Positions 25,968 to 34,827 of a stretch of DNA of 64,000 nt are shown here, one piece after another. Each line of letters starts with the position of its first letter. The stretch's first letter is position 1. Both the position numbers and the translations under genes were made by a program. Origin of the DNA: an uncultured Collinsella sp. (GTDB lineage: Bacteria > Actinomycetota > Coriobacteriia > Coriobacteriales > Coriobacteriaceae); contig CATXWM010000006.1 in assembly GCA_958403205.1 (NCBI GenBank), forward strand, positions 1-64,000. The letters are read 5' to 3'. The notes under the pieces are model-generated. The model did no database searches, was not told where the DNA came from, and saw only the letters and a program-made list of their open reading frames with translations.

Positions 25968-26031
25968 TTGCCCTTTCAAGTGTTGATGGTAAACTTTCAC
26001 CTACCGTTTACGGTTATGAAAGAACCTTTCA
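25968..26031 (+). promoter_or_regulatory. fruA promoter and candidate operators
   Basis: TTGCCC (25968-25973) and TAAACT (25990-25995), 16 bp apart, form a plausible promoter. TGAAAG-AAC-CTTTCA (26017-26031) is a perfect palindrome with a 3-bp centre. The half site CTTTCA also occurs near 25974 and 25994. GTAAAC/GTTTAC forms another inverted repeat overlapping the -10. These are candidate sites for the divergent RpiR regulator. Confidence 0.5.
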
Positions 26032-26158
26032 CCGGAGAATTGCACCCTGTCTCTTCTCACGCGGACGGTAGGTTGGTATCTTTCAGTTGTGGAAAAACGC
26101 GCATCGAAGCGCGTGTAGGGGAGCGCCCGCGGGCGCTGTACTCAAGAAGGAGGGATAC

Positions 26159-28162
26159 ATGGCTAAGTTTGACATCATCGCCGCTACCGGTTGCCCGACC
26201 GGCATTGCGCACACCTTCATGGCGAAGGAGGCGCTGGAGAAGGCAGCTGCCGAGCGCGGTCTGACCATTAAGGTCGAGACGCATGGCCAGGTCGGTGTCG
26301 AGAACGAGCTCACCAAGAGTGAGATCGCTGGTGCCAAGGCCGTCGTCGTCGCAGCCGATAAGGATGTCCAGGCTGAGCGTTTCGCCGGCAAGCCCATGGT
26401 TTCCGTTGGTGTTTCCAAGGCCCTGTCCGTTGAGGCCGCTGGTAAGCTGATTGACCGCGCGCTCGCCGCCAAGGGTGACGACACGGTTGCGGCTGCTGCC
26501 GATGTCGAGGACGAGGTCGAGGAGAAGGAGTCCATCGGCCACATCATCTACAAGCACCTCATGAACGGCGTCAGCCACATGCTGGTCTTCGTCGTTGCCG
26601 GTGGTGTTCTGACCGCCGTTTCGTTCCTGTGGGGCATTACGTCCTTTGATTCGACGGCGTCTGACTACAACAGCTTTGCTGCGATGCTCAAGATCATCGG
26701 CGGCATCGCCATGAACCTCATGGTTCCGGTGCTTTCCGCCTATATCGCCGAGTCCATCGGCAAGCGCCCGGCGCTCGTCCCCGGCTTTGTTGCCGGTATG
26801 ATCGCCATCCAGGGCCTGCCTGTTAACGCCGAGACCGGCATGATCGACGCCGGTGGCGCCGGCGTGGGCTTCGGCTTCCTGGGCGGCATCGTTGGCGGCT
26901 TCCTCGCCGGCTATGTCATCCTGCTGCTCGAGAAGGTCTTTGCCGGTCTGCCCAAGAACCTGGACGGCCTCAAAGCTATCTTCCTGTACCCGCTGTTCTC
27001 GACGGCTATCGTCGGCCTGGTCATGCTCGGCATTTCCGGCCCCATGGCTGCAATCAACACCGCCATGATGGACTTCCTCAAGGGCCTGTCCGCCTCTGGC
27101 GCCGTTGTCCTGGGTCTTGCCATTGGCTGCATGTGCGCCTTTGACATGGGCGGCCCGGTCAACAAGGCTGCTTACGTCACCGGTACCGCTATGCTCACCG
27201 AGGCTCTGGCCGCCGGTGTTGGCACTGACACTTACAACTTCGGCACCAACTTCATGGCTGCCGTCTCCGCCGCTTGCATCGTTCCGCCGCTGATCACCAC
27301 CTTCGCCGTAGTCGTCGGCAAGAAGTATTTCAGCCAGGAGGACCATGACGCCGGTGTCGTCAACCTCATCCTTGGTTGCACCCACATCACCGAGGGCGCC
27401 ATTCCGTTCATGACCAAGAACATTTGGCCCGTCATGCCCATCATGATGCTCGGTTCCTCTATCGCTTCGATCCTGACCATTATGTTCAACGTTCACGATC
27501 CGGCGCCTCATGGTGGCTTCCTGGTTCTGCCCGTTGTCGAGAACGGTCCGCTTTGGGTCCTCGCGATCCTCATCGGCGCTGTTGTCGGTGGCATCCTGTT
27601 CGTGGCATTTAAGAAGTACGACTTCGAGAAGAACCAGAAGGCCGCTCCTGCTGCAAAGCCGGTTGAGGCCCCCAAGGCCGCTGCCGTCGAGGCCCCCAAG
27701 GCCGAGGCTGCCGACTTCGTGAAGGTCGAGAATGTCTTTGTCGCCGAGGACTTCGCTTCTCGTGACGAGGCTCTGAGCTTCGTTTCCAACCAGGCTGTTA
27801 AGGCCGGTATCGCCAGCGATGCCGACGCCGTGATGAACGCCTTCCTGGCCCGCGAGGCCGAGGGCACCACGGGCATGATGGAGGGCTTCGCTATTCCGCA
27901 TGCCAAGTCCGACGCCATTACCGAGGCTGCCGTCATCGTCGTCAAGGACGAGTCCGGCGTGACCGGTTGGGACACCATGGACGGCGCTCCCGTCAACGTG
28001 GCTATCGCCCTGCTCATCCCCGGTGCCCAGGCCGGCACTACGCACCTCAAGATCCTGTCTAAGGTCGCCGAGGCGCTCATGGACGAGGACTTCCGTGCCA
28101 CCGTTAAGGGTTCCACCGACGCCTCCAAGATCGCCAAGACGATCAACGCCCGTCTGGTCTAA
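26159..28162 (+). CDS. fruA: PTS fructose-specific transporter, IIBCA fusion
   Basis: 667-residue permease importing fructose with phosphorylation to fructose-1-phosphate. Domain order is IIB (residues 1-100, phospho-cysteine C12 in ATGCPTGIAHTF), IIC (about 125-490, polytopic, with AFDMGGPVNKAAY), an Ala/Pro/Lys-rich linker, then IIA with phospho-histidine H581 in AIPHAKSDA. AAGAAGGAGG precedes ATG 26159. An RpiR regulator is divergent; HPr, enzyme I and two PfkB kinases follow, giving a complete phosphotransfer route. A strong terminator ends it. Confidence 0.95.
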   Translation: MAKFDIIAATGCPTGIAHTFMAKEALEKAAAERGLTIKVETHGQVGVENELTKSEIAGAKAVVVAADKDVQAERFAGKPMVSVGVSKALSVEAAGKLIDRALAAKGDDTVAAAADVEDEVEEKESIGHIIYKHLMNGVSHMLVFVVAGGVLTAVSFLWGITSFDSTASDYNSFAAMLKIIGGIAMNLMVPVLSAYIAESIGKRPALVPGFVAGMIAIQGLPVNAETGMIDAGGAGVGFGFLGGIVGGFLAGYVILLLEKVFAGLPKNLDGLKAIFLYPLFSTAIVGLVMLGISGPMAAINTAMMDFLKGLSASGAVVLGLAIGCMCAFDMGGPVNKAAYVTGTAMLTEALAAGVGTDTYNFGTNFMAAVSAACIVPPLITTFAVVVGKKYFSQEDHDAGVVNLILGCTHITEGAIPFMTKNIWPVMPIMMLGSSIASILTIMFNVHDPAPHGGFLVLPVVENGPLWVLAILIGAVVGGILFVAFKKYDFEKNQKAAPAAKPVEAPKAAAVEAPKAEAADFVKVENVFVAEDFASRDEALSFVSNQAVKAGIASDADAVMNAFLAREAEGTTGMMEGFAIPHAKSDAITEAAVIVVKDESGVTGWDTMDGAPVNVAIALLIPGAQAGTTHLKILSKVAEALMDEDFRATVKGSTDASKIAKTINARLV

Positions 28163-28200
28163 TCCCGCAACACGCGAATACCATCGCCCCCTGTAACAAA

Positions 28201-28238
28201 GGCGGAGGCCCTCTCCAGGGCCTCCGCCTATTTTTCTA
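28201..28238 (+). terminator. Terminator after fruA
   Basis: GGCGGAGGCCCT pairs exactly with AGGGCCTCCGCC around CTCC, followed by TATTTTT. Confidence 0.92.
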
Positions 28239-28246
28239 TTCCTCCC

Positions 28247-28319
28247 ATAAGTTGCGGTGAAATAGGGACTGTTTAAACGGTTCAAGCGCAATAACAGTCC
28301 CTATTTCACCGCAACTTAT
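28247..28319. repeat. Palindromic intergenic repeat, copy 1
   Basis: Perfect 27-bp arms (28247-28273 with 28293-28319) around a 19-nt centre; arm core AAGTTGCGGTGAAATAGGGA. The same family occurs at 37028-37096 and 60620-60689, and as a single arm at 38758-38779. Confidence 0.9.
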
Positions 28320-28699
28320 AAAAGGGCATAGAGGGGGCTACCTATCGAGTCTTTGTCGCGAACAGTTCATCAGCCAGAATTCCTTTCAGCCGACATTGCT
28401 CTGGACCGACCGAGTTTCCGCAGCTTGCTCGCCGGGCGGGGCGATTAATTTTGTCGCGAGTTCCGCACGCAAAGGAAAGTACTTAATGTGCTCTTCGTGC
28501 GAGCGGGACTGTAGAGCAGGAAATCTCACTGGCCGCGCCCGGCCCCCTGTGGGCGAGCAAGCGGACGACAAACACATCTGTCCAATAATTCGTCTGAAAC
28601 ACAATGAAAAACCGTTTGATGTGAGTTAATATAAACAACGTCGTGAATCTGACTCCTGCCACATGCATGACAGGGGTTAAACACAAAAAGGAGTCAATT
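28320..28699 (+). other. Leader region of ptsH, no gene seen
   Basis: 380 bases without a convincing reading frame. A likely promoter lies at its 3' end: ATGAAA (28604-28609), 17 bp, TAATAT (28627-28632), overlapped by TATAAA. The first 280 bases show no clear hairpin or motif I can name. The last 60 bases form the ptsH leader, ending in AAAAAGGAG. Confidence 0.4.
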
Positions 28700-28963
28700 A
28701 TGGTTTCTGAGAAGGCTACCCTCGTTAATCCTCAGGGTCTGCACATGCGTCCGGCTGGTCTGTTCGCCTCCACCATGGGCAAGTACGCCTGTGACGTGAC
28801 GGTCGTCACCCCCGAGAAGGAGGTCAACGGTAAGTCCCCGATGGCCCTCATGGCTGCTGGTATCCCCTGCGGTACCGAGGTCGAGGTCAAGTGCGACGGC
28901 GCCGACGAGGCCGAGGCTCTGGCTGCTGCCATCGAGCTCATCAAGAGCGGTCTTGGCGAGTAG
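28700..28963 (+). CDS. ptsH: Phosphocarrier protein HPr
   Basis: 87-residue PTS phosphocarrier shuttling phosphate from enzyme I to IIA domains. The active histidine is H15 in NPQGLHMRPAG. The regulatory serine S46 is conserved in GKSPMALM, the site used by HPr kinase in Gram-positives. AAAAGGAG precedes ATG 28700. It lies between fruA and ptsI and appears to have its own promoter. Confidence 0.95.
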   Translation: MVSEKATLVNPQGLHMRPAGLFASTMGKYACDVTVVTPEKEVNGKSPMALMAAGIPCGTEVEVKCDGADEAEALAAAIELIKSGLGE

Positions 28964-29007
28964 AACTCAAACGGGTCGCATGTTGAACAACTAAGTTCAT
29001 ATTTGGG

Positions 29008-29044
29008 GGCGCAGTGACCTGTTGTAAGGTAGCTGCGCTCTTTT
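29008..29044 (+). terminator. Weak terminator or attenuator between ptsH and ptsI
   Basis: GCGCAG (29009-29014) pairs with CTGCGC (29033-29038), extended by imperfect TGACC/GGTAG pairs and followed by TCTTTTG. It may lower enzyme I expression relative to HPr. Confidence 0.5.
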
Positions 29045-29090
29045 GTCATGGATATGGCAAAACGCTTTATCACATGACACGGAGAGAGGA

Positions 29091-30800
29091 ATGGGAATGT
29101 ATCAGGGAGTCAACGCTTCCGAGGGCATCGGTATCGGCACCGTCATGGTCGCCGTCGATCCCGACTTGACGTTTGAGCCGCACGAGGTTGCTGATTCGGC
29201 AGCAGAGAAGGAGCGCTATCAGTCCGCTCTTTCGGTCTTCTGCGAGAAGACCCAGGCTCAGGCCGACCACATGAAGGAGACGGTGGGCGAGGCCGAGTCC
29301 GAGATCATGAGCGGACACATTGTCCTGGCTCAGGATCCGGGTATGACCGACGCCATCAACGCCGCCATTGACGGCGGTACCTGCGCCGAGCAGGCGCTCA
29401 TGGACACCTCGACCATGTTCGAGAACATGTTCCTGTCCATGGACGACGAGATGTTCCGTCTGCGCGCGGCCGACATCGCCGACATCCGCACCGGTATTCT
29501 GGCCGAGCTGCTGGGCAAGGAGGTCGTCGACCTCTCCGTCCTGCCCGAGAACACCGTCGTTGTCGTGCACGACCTTACGCCGTCCATGACCGCCACGATC
29601 GATAAGGCCCACGTTGCCGGTATCGTCACCGAGACCGGCGGCCGCACTTCGCACTCCGCGATCATTGCGCGCGCCCTCGAGATCCCGGCTGTCCTTTCGG
29701 TTTCCAACAGCTGCACCGCGCTGCGCAACGGTATGACCGTTGTCGTCGACGGCGGCAAGGGTATCGTCGAGGCCGATCCCGACGAGGAGACGCTCGCTGC
29801 CTACACCGCCAAGGCCGAGGCCTTCGCTGCCGAGAAGGCAGCCCTCGAGGCCTTCCGTGGCAAGCCGTCCGTGACTGCCGATGGCATCAAGAAGATCATC
29901 GCCTGCAACATCGGTAACCCCGATGACGTGCCCAACGCGCTCGATCACGACGCCGAGGCCATCGGTCTGTTTCGCTCCGAGTTCCTGTTCATGGACTCTG
30001 CTGAGCTTCCTTCCGAGGAGGAGCAGTTCAACGCCTACCGTAAGGTCGCCAGCGCGCTCAAGGGTGCTCCGGTCATCATCCGCACGCTCGATGTGGGTGG
30101 CGACAAGGAGATTCCGTATCTGCACATGGTCAAGGAAGATAACCCCTTCATGGGCTTCCGCGCCGTGCGTTACTGCCTGGCTAATCCCGACCAGTACAAG
30201 GTCCAGCTCCGCGCTCTGTTGCGCGCTAGCGCCTTCGGTGACGTCAAGATCATGATCCCGCTCGTCACCTGTGTCGAGGAGGTCTTGGCTGTCAAGGAGC
30301 TCGTTGAGCAGTGCAAGGCCGAGCTGACCGAAGAGGGTCGCAAGTTCAACGAGAACATCGAGGTCGGCATTATGGTCGAGACGCCCGCCGCTTCGCTGCT
30401 CGCAGACCGTCTGGCCGAGGTCGCCGACTTCTTCTCCATCGGCACCAACGACCTGATCGGCTACACCATGTGCGCCGACCGTGGCAACGACACCATCTCC
30501 AACCTGTACCAGGTGTACTATCCCGCCGTGCTCCGCTCGCTCAAGAACATCATCGAGAGCGGTGTGAAGGCCGGTATCATGGTCGGTATGTGCGGCGAGG
30601 CCGCTGCCGATCCGCTGCTCGAGCCGCTGCTGATCAGCTGGGGCCTGGAGGAGTTCTCGATGAGCGCTCCGTCGATCCTGCGCGCCCGCAAGACCATCAG
30701 TCAGTGGACCAAGGCCGAGTGCGACGAGCTCGCCGAGAAGGCGCTCGCCTGCAACACCGCCGCCGAGGTCAAGGCACTGCTCGAGTCCGCAGCTCGCTAA
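29091..30800 (+). CDS. ptsI: PTS enzyme I (phosphoenolpyruvate-protein phosphotransferase)
   Basis: 569-residue enzyme moving phosphate from PEP to HPr. The N-terminal HPr-binding and phosphohistidine domain has H188 in GGRTSHSAIIARALEIPAV. The PEP-binding TIM barrel includes LFRSEFLFMD, the RTLDVGGDKE motif, and the C-terminal cysteine in GMCGEAAADP. ATG 29091 follows GGAGAGAGG; earlier in-frame starts lack a site. Confidence 0.96.
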   Translation: MGMYQGVNASEGIGIGTVMVAVDPDLTFEPHEVADSAAEKERYQSALSVFCEKTQAQADHMKETVGEAESEIMSGHIVLAQDPGMTDAINAAIDGGTCAEQALMDTSTMFENMFLSMDDEMFRLRAADIADIRTGILAELLGKEVVDLSVLPENTVVVVHDLTPSMTATIDKAHVAGIVTETGGRTSHSAIIARALEIPAVLSVSNSCTALRNGMTVVVDGGKGIVEADPDEETLAAYTAKAEAFAAEKAALEAFRGKPSVTADGIKKIIACNIGNPDDVPNALDHDAEAIGLFRSEFLFMDSAELPSEEEQFNAYRKVASALKGAPVIIRTLDVGGDKEIPYLHMVKEDNPFMGFRAVRYCLANPDQYKVQLRALLRASAFGDVKIMIPLVTCVEEVLAVKELVEQCKAELTEEGRKFNENIEVGIMVETPAASLLADRLAEVADFFSIGTNDLIGYTMCADRGNDTISNLYQVYYPAVLRSLKNIIESGVKAGIMVGMCGEAAADPLLEPLLISWGLEEFSMSAPSILRARKTISQWTKAECDELAEKALACNTAAEVKALLESAAR

Positions 30801-30817
30801 TTTGGTATCAGAGGTAA

Positions 30818-30847
30818 CCGCGTGGTTGGAATGGGCCGACCACGCGG
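30818..30847 (+). other. Hairpin between ptsI and the first PfkB gene
   Basis: CCGCGTGGT (30818-30826) pairs with ACCACGCGG (30839-30847). No T run follows, so RNA processing, mRNA stabilisation or weak attenuation are more likely than full termination. Confidence 0.5.
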
Positions 30848-30874
30848 CCCTCACATATACAGGGGGTACTGTAA

Positions 30875-31807
30875 ATGTTCTACACGCTAACCGCTAACCC
30901 GGCTGTCGACATGACGGTTTCGAGCTCTCCGCTCGAGCCCGACGAGAACGTCCGCACCGGCTCGGCCAGTTACACGGCTAACGGCAAGGGCCTCGACGTG
31001 TCCTTCGCCTTTAAGAAGATGGGCGTCGACACCGTCGCGCTCGGCTTCTTCGCTGGCTTCACGGGCAAGTTCATCGTCGAGGAGGTCATGAACCTGGGTT
31101 GCCTCTGCCGCCCGGTCTGGACCGACGGTATCACGCGCATTAACACCTACGTCAACGATGGCCAGCACGAGTACGGCATCCTGAACCCGGGTGCTCCGAT
31201 CACGCCGCAGCACCAGGAGGAGCTCTACAACATCCTGGACACCGCGGGCGATCTCGAGTGCCTGATCGTTTCCGGCTCCGTGCCTCCCAAAGCTACGCCT
31301 GACTTCCTGGCTCAGGTCATGGAGCACGCTCAGGCCCGTGGCGCCGACGTCGTCCTGGACCTGTCCTCCGATAAGCTCAAGGAGCTCGCTCACAAGAAGC
31401 CGCTGCTCATCAAGCCGAACCATCACGAGATGAAGGCCATCTTCGGCGTGCCGGTTGACACCGACGACGAGGTTCGCGTTGCCATGAAGATGGCTCACGA
31501 CGCCGGCGTTCAGAACGTGCTGCTCACCCGTGGTAGCCGCGGCGACGCTTACTTCTCCAACGGCGAGGACATCTGGTACGCCAAGCGTGAGTTCAACATC
31601 AAGCTGGTCTCTTCCGTCTGCGCCGGCGACTGCACCCTCGCTGCGTTCCTGCACAAGTGGTACAGGGATCGCGACAACGTCGAGGAGGCCATGAAGCTCG
31701 CTATGGCCACCGGCGCCAACGTTGCCGAGTCCGTCGGCATCGGCGACTTCGGTCACGTCGACGAGTACAGCAAGCGCGTTGCTGTCCGCAAGCTCGATCG
31801 TCAGTAA
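30875..31807 (+). CDS. PfkB family kinase (1-phosphofructokinase type), copy 1
   Basis: 310-residue ribokinase-fold sugar kinase of the FruK/LacC branch: start FYTLTANPAVDMTV, the substrate-loop NGKGLDVSFAFKKMG, and the C-terminal CAGDCTLAAF with the catalytic aspartate (GAGD in most family members; here C-A-G-D). Expected to phosphorylate fructose-1-phosphate delivered by the IIBCA permease to fructose-1,6-bisphosphate; tagatose-6-phosphate kinase is an alternative. AGGGGG precedes the ATG. A terminator separates it from its paralogue. Confidence 0.85.
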   Translation: MFYTLTANPAVDMTVSSSPLEPDENVRTGSASYTANGKGLDVSFAFKKMGVDTVALGFFAGFTGKFIVEEVMNLGCLCRPVWTDGITRINTYVNDGQHEYGILNPGAPITPQHQEELYNILDTAGDLECLIVSGSVPPKATPDFLAQVMEHAQARGADVVLDLSSDKLKELAHKKPLLIKPNHHEMKAIFGVPVDTDDEVRVAMKMAHDAGVQNVLLTRGSRGDAYFSNGEDIWYAKREFNIKLVSSVCAGDCTLAAFLHKWYRDRDNVEEAMKLAMATGANVAESVGIGDFGHVDEYSKRVAVRKLDRQ

Positions 31808-31835
31808 TCGAAACGCGACATATTCGTGCGCATGT

Positions 31836-31868
31836 GGCGCCCCGGTTTCGGCTGGGGCGCCTTTTTGT
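31836..31868 (+). terminator. Terminator between the two PfkB genes
   Basis: GGCGCCCC (31836-31843) pairs with GGGGCGCC (31854-31861) around a 10-nt loop, followed by TTTTTGTT. Confidence 0.88.
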
Positions 31869-31995
31869 TCCGCCACGGGGGAGAGGTGTCCCGCCGTACT
31901 TCATCGCTTCCACACCGTTCACCGAGTTGTCCTAGCCTTTTACCGATGCGTGGAATATACTTTCATTAACACGTTGCTTCGTGAAAGGAACATTC

Positions 31996-32928
31996 ATGAT
32001 TTACACGCTCACTGCAAATCCCGCCATTGACTACAACATCGCCTGCGACGGCCTTGCTGCTAACACCGTCACGCGTACTCGCAACGCCGTCTATACGCCC
32101 AACGGCAAGGGCCTCAACGTCTCGTTTACGCTTGACCACTACGGTGTCGACACCACGATCCTGGGCTTCTTCGCTGGCTTCTCGGGCGAGTTCATCGTCA
32201 AGGGCGCCGAGGCCCTGGGCGTGCCCGTCAAGCCCGTGTGGACTGACGGCATCACGCGCGTCAACGTGTTCCTCAATGCCGGCCCCGACACCGAGTACAA
32301 CATGGTTAACGCCGGTGCCGCCATCAACGAAGCCAATGAGCAGGAGATGTTTGAGCTTATCGATTCGCTCGATGACATGACCTGCTTGGTCATCAGCGGC
32401 TCGCTGCCTCCTAACACTTCCGAGGGCTTCCTGGCCGAGGTTCTGCGCCGCGTCAAGGCCAAGGGTGCCGAGTTCGTTCTCGACATTTCGAGCCATCAGC
32501 TGGCAGATCTCATTGCCATGGAGCCGCTGCTGATCAAGCCCAATGACGACGAGCTGCTCGATATCTTTGGCATTAAGGTGAGCGGTGGCGACGATGAGTC
32601 CGTCAAGGGCGCTATGGTCGAGCTGCACGCCAAGGGCGCCAAGAATGTACTGCTGACCCTTGGTGGCGATGGCGCGTATTTCTCCAACGGCGAGCACATC
32701 TGGTTTGCTAACCGCACCTTCGACGTCAAGCTGCTGTCGACGGTGTGTGCCGGCGATTCCTCGCTCGCTGCCTTCCTGTCCGTGTGGCATGACGCCCCCG
32801 AGCGCGTCGAGGACGCCCTGCGCCTTTCGATGGCCACCGGCGCCAACGTGGTCGAGTGCCCGGGCCTGGGCGACTTTGCCAAGGTGGACGAATATAAGAA
32901 GCACATCGAGGTTCGCCAGGTCTGCTAG
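31996..32928 (+). CDS. PfkB family kinase (1-phosphofructokinase type), copy 2
   Basis: 310-residue paralogue of the preceding gene, same length and order of motifs: YTLTANPAIDYNI, NGKGLNVSFTLDHYG, WTDGITRVN, and the catalytic CAGDSSLAAF. Sequence has drifted substantially between the copies (for example IKVSGGDDESVKGAM against VPVDTDDEVRVAM), so they may prefer different hexose phosphates. GAAAGGA stands before ATG 31996. TATACT at 31956-31961 suggests its own promoter, so the two copies can be controlled separately. Confidence 0.85.
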   Translation: MIYTLTANPAIDYNIACDGLAANTVTRTRNAVYTPNGKGLNVSFTLDHYGVDTTILGFFAGFSGEFIVKGAEALGVPVKPVWTDGITRVNVFLNAGPDTEYNMVNAGAAINEANEQEMFELIDSLDDMTCLVISGSLPPNTSEGFLAEVLRRVKAKGAEFVLDISSHQLADLIAMEPLLIKPNDDELLDIFGIKVSGGDDESVKGAMVELHAKGAKNVLLTLGGDGAYFSNGEHIWFANRTFDVKLLSTVCAGDSSLAAFLSVWHDAPERVEDALRLSMATGANVVECPGLGDFAKVDEYKKHIEVRQVC

Positions 32929-32961
32929 TCCCTGCACCTTGCCTGAATAGTTTGATTATTT

Positions 32962-32999
32962 CGCATCCGTCTTAGACTAGGGCGGATGCGTTTTTGTTT
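32962..32999 (+). terminator. Terminator after PfkB copy 2
   Basis: CGCATCCG pairs with CGGATGCG (about 32962-32969 with 32983-32990), followed by TTTTTGTTT. Confidence 0.85.
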
Positions 33000-33092
33000 A
33001 TCGGACTTGCGTGTGCAGTGGAGGCTGTTTCTTGCTAGACTTCTTGCAGACGCAATCGATAGCCAATTTGATAGTCGCAGGAGGCCACAGGC

Positions 33093-34487
33093 ATGTGCAA
33101 TGTTTCGCTCAACGGTACACAACCGTCCGATGCCTCCCTGCGCGTCCTGCGCGCGCTTGAGGCGGCTGGTCTTGAGGCTTGGTACGTTGGCGGTTGGGTG
33201 CGCGACGCCCTGATGGGATGCCCCAGCCACGATGTTGATATGTGCTGTAGCGGCCTGTGGCAGGAGTCCAAGGCGGCGCTCGAGTCCGCTGATATCGCGG
33301 TCGTGGAGTCGGGCATTAAATTTGGCGGAATCACGGCTATTTCCGATGGCGAGCGTATCGAGGTCACCACGTACCGCCTGGATGGCTTTTACACCGATGG
33401 GCGCCATCCTCAGAGTGTCGAGCGTGCCGCCTCGCTCGAGGACGATCTGGCGCGCCGCGACTTTACTGTCAACGCCATGGCCTGGCATCCCGAGCGCGGG
33501 CTTGTCGACCGCTACGACGGCCAGGGTGACTTGGGGCGCAAGCTGATTCGCGCTGTCGGCGATCCCAAGCGTCGTTTTAACGAGGACGCCCTGCGCATGC
33601 TGCGTGCGGTACGCTTTGCCTGCCGCCTGGACTTTATGATTGAGCCCGAGACTAAGCGTGCGCTTGCCGAGTGCGCGCCGCTGCTCGATGCCGTGGCGCG
33701 CGAGCGTGTGGGTATTGAGCTCGAGGGCATTCTTTCGACCGGTCATGGGGGAGACGCGATGCTGCGCTACCCCGAGCTCATCTGCGCCGCCGTGCCCGAG
33801 TTGGCAGCGGGTCGCGGGTTTAATCAGCGAAGTGTCTATCATGCGTTTAACGTCTACGAGCATATCGCTCGTGTGCTGACGGTGGCAGGGGAGCTGGCGC
33901 TGTGCGACGGCGTCGCGCCCTCCTCGAGTCTGATGTGGGCGGCGTTTTTGCACGATGTGTCCAAGCCCGAGTGCTTCACGGTCGATCACGCCGGCAGCGG
34001 ACACTTCTATGGTCACCCCGAGCTCGGCGCCAAGAAAGCGCGCGTCATTATGGATCGCCTGGCGCTTTCGCACGACCTGGTGCGCGATGTGTGCCTGCTT
34101 ATCAAATACCATGATAAGCCGCTGCGCCCAGAGCGCTCCTGCCTGCTCAATATGATGCGCGCGCTTTCGGGTGAGGGAGTCGACACGGCCCGCCTGATTG
34201 ACGAGCTCATGGACCTTAAGCGTGCTGACACGCTCGGCAAGGCCCCGTCGTGCTTCTATTACGTTGAGACGATTGAGGAGATGCGCGCGATGGCGCACGA
34301 GCTGCTGAAGGCGGGGGAGCCCTATGCGCTCAAGATGCTTGCTATCAACGGCGGCGACTTGATCCGCGCCGGCGTTAAGCCCGGGCCGGAACTGGGGCAG
34401 CTGCTCAACGCCGTCCTCGACGCTGTGATCGAGGACAATGTCCCCAACGAGCGCGAAGCCCTCTTAGCCCACCTGCGCCTTGGATAA
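33093..34487 (+). CDS. cca: CCA tRNA nucleotidyltransferase / poly(A) polymerase family protein with HD domain
   Basis: 464-residue class II nucleotidyltransferase. The head domain has YVGGWVRDALMG and the catalytic DxD in HDVDM; the next motifs are RRDFTVNAMA and RFNEDALRMLRAVRFA. A C-terminal HD domain (FLHDVSKP, HPELGAKKA, IKYHDKP) is present as in E. coli-like and some Gram-positive enzymes. It would add or repair the CCA end of tRNAs. The tRNA genes just downstream already encode CCA, so repair may be the main role for them. The start is the ATG at 33093, preceded by AGGAGG. Confidence 0.92.
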   Translation: MCNVSLNGTQPSDASLRVLRALEAAGLEAWYVGGWVRDALMGCPSHDVDMCCSGLWQESKAALESADIAVVESGIKFGGITAISDGERIEVTTYRLDGFYTDGRHPQSVERAASLEDDLARRDFTVNAMAWHPERGLVDRYDGQGDLGRKLIRAVGDPKRRFNEDALRMLRAVRFACRLDFMIEPETKRALAECAPLLDAVARERVGIELEGILSTGHGGDAMLRYPELICAAVPELAAGRGFNQRSVYHAFNVYEHIARVLTVAGELALCDGVAPSSSLMWAAFLHDVSKPECFTVDHAGSGHFYGHPELGAKKARVIMDRLALSHDLVRDVCLLIKYHDKPLRPERSCLLNMMRALSGEGVDTARLIDELMDLKRADTLGKAPSCFYYVETIEEMRAMAHELLKAGEPYALKMLAINGGDLIRAGVKPGPELGQLLNAVLDAVIEDNVPNEREALLAHLRLG

Positions 34488-34578
34488 TCATCCTTCGGTC
34501 CCGTCCCAAATGAGCTACCTATTTTACCTGGGTGTTCCATAACCTGCCGACAATTTTTCGGCAATTTGGAATTTCTTC

Positions 34579-34607
34579 TTGCGCTTACGTTTTTTGTCCC
34601 GTAATAT
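34579..34607 (+). promoter_or_regulatory. Promoter of the tRNA-Glu pair
   Basis: TTGCGC (34579-34584), 17-bp spacer, TAATAT (34602-34607), about 35 bp before the first tRNA. Confidence 0.6.
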
Positions 34608-34641
34608 ATTTCTTCGCAGCACGGCAGTGCAGATGTCATGT

Positions 34642-34718
34642 GGCCCGTTCGTCTAGCGGTTTAGGACGCCGCCCTCTCAAGGCGGAGATCACCAGTTCGA
34701 ATCTGGTACGGGCTACCA
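34642..34718 (+). tRNA. tRNA-Glu (CTC), copy 1
   Basis: 77 nt including encoded CCA. Acceptor GGCCCGT pairs with ACGGGCT (terminal G-U). The anticodon arm CCGCC-CTCTCAA-GGCGG gives anticodon CTC, reading GAG. The T arm contains GTTCGAAT. Confidence 0.95.
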
Positions 34719-34740
34719 CTTCTTTTCTGCTGAGGCCTAT

Positions 34741-34817
34741 GGCCCGTTCGTCTAGCGGTTTAGGACGCCGCCCTCTCAAGGCGGAGATCACCAGTTCGAA
34801 TCTGGTACGGGCTACCA
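34741..34817 (+). tRNA. tRNA-Glu (CTC), copy 2
   Basis: Identical over all 77 nt to copy 1, 99 bp downstream, also with encoded CCA. A terminator follows, so the two are co-transcribed. Confidence 0.95.
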
Positions 34818-34827
34818 CGCATCTGAT

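Noticed and set aside
26057..28291. Long open frame of 744 codons on the minus strand opposite fruA
   Set aside because: It mirrors the codon pattern of fruA, has no ribosome-binding site or recognisable domain, and covers a gene with clear PTS motifs.
29070..30854. Open frame of 594 codons opposite ptsI
   Set aside because: Shadow of a G+C-rich coding strand; enzyme I is unmistakable on the plus strand.
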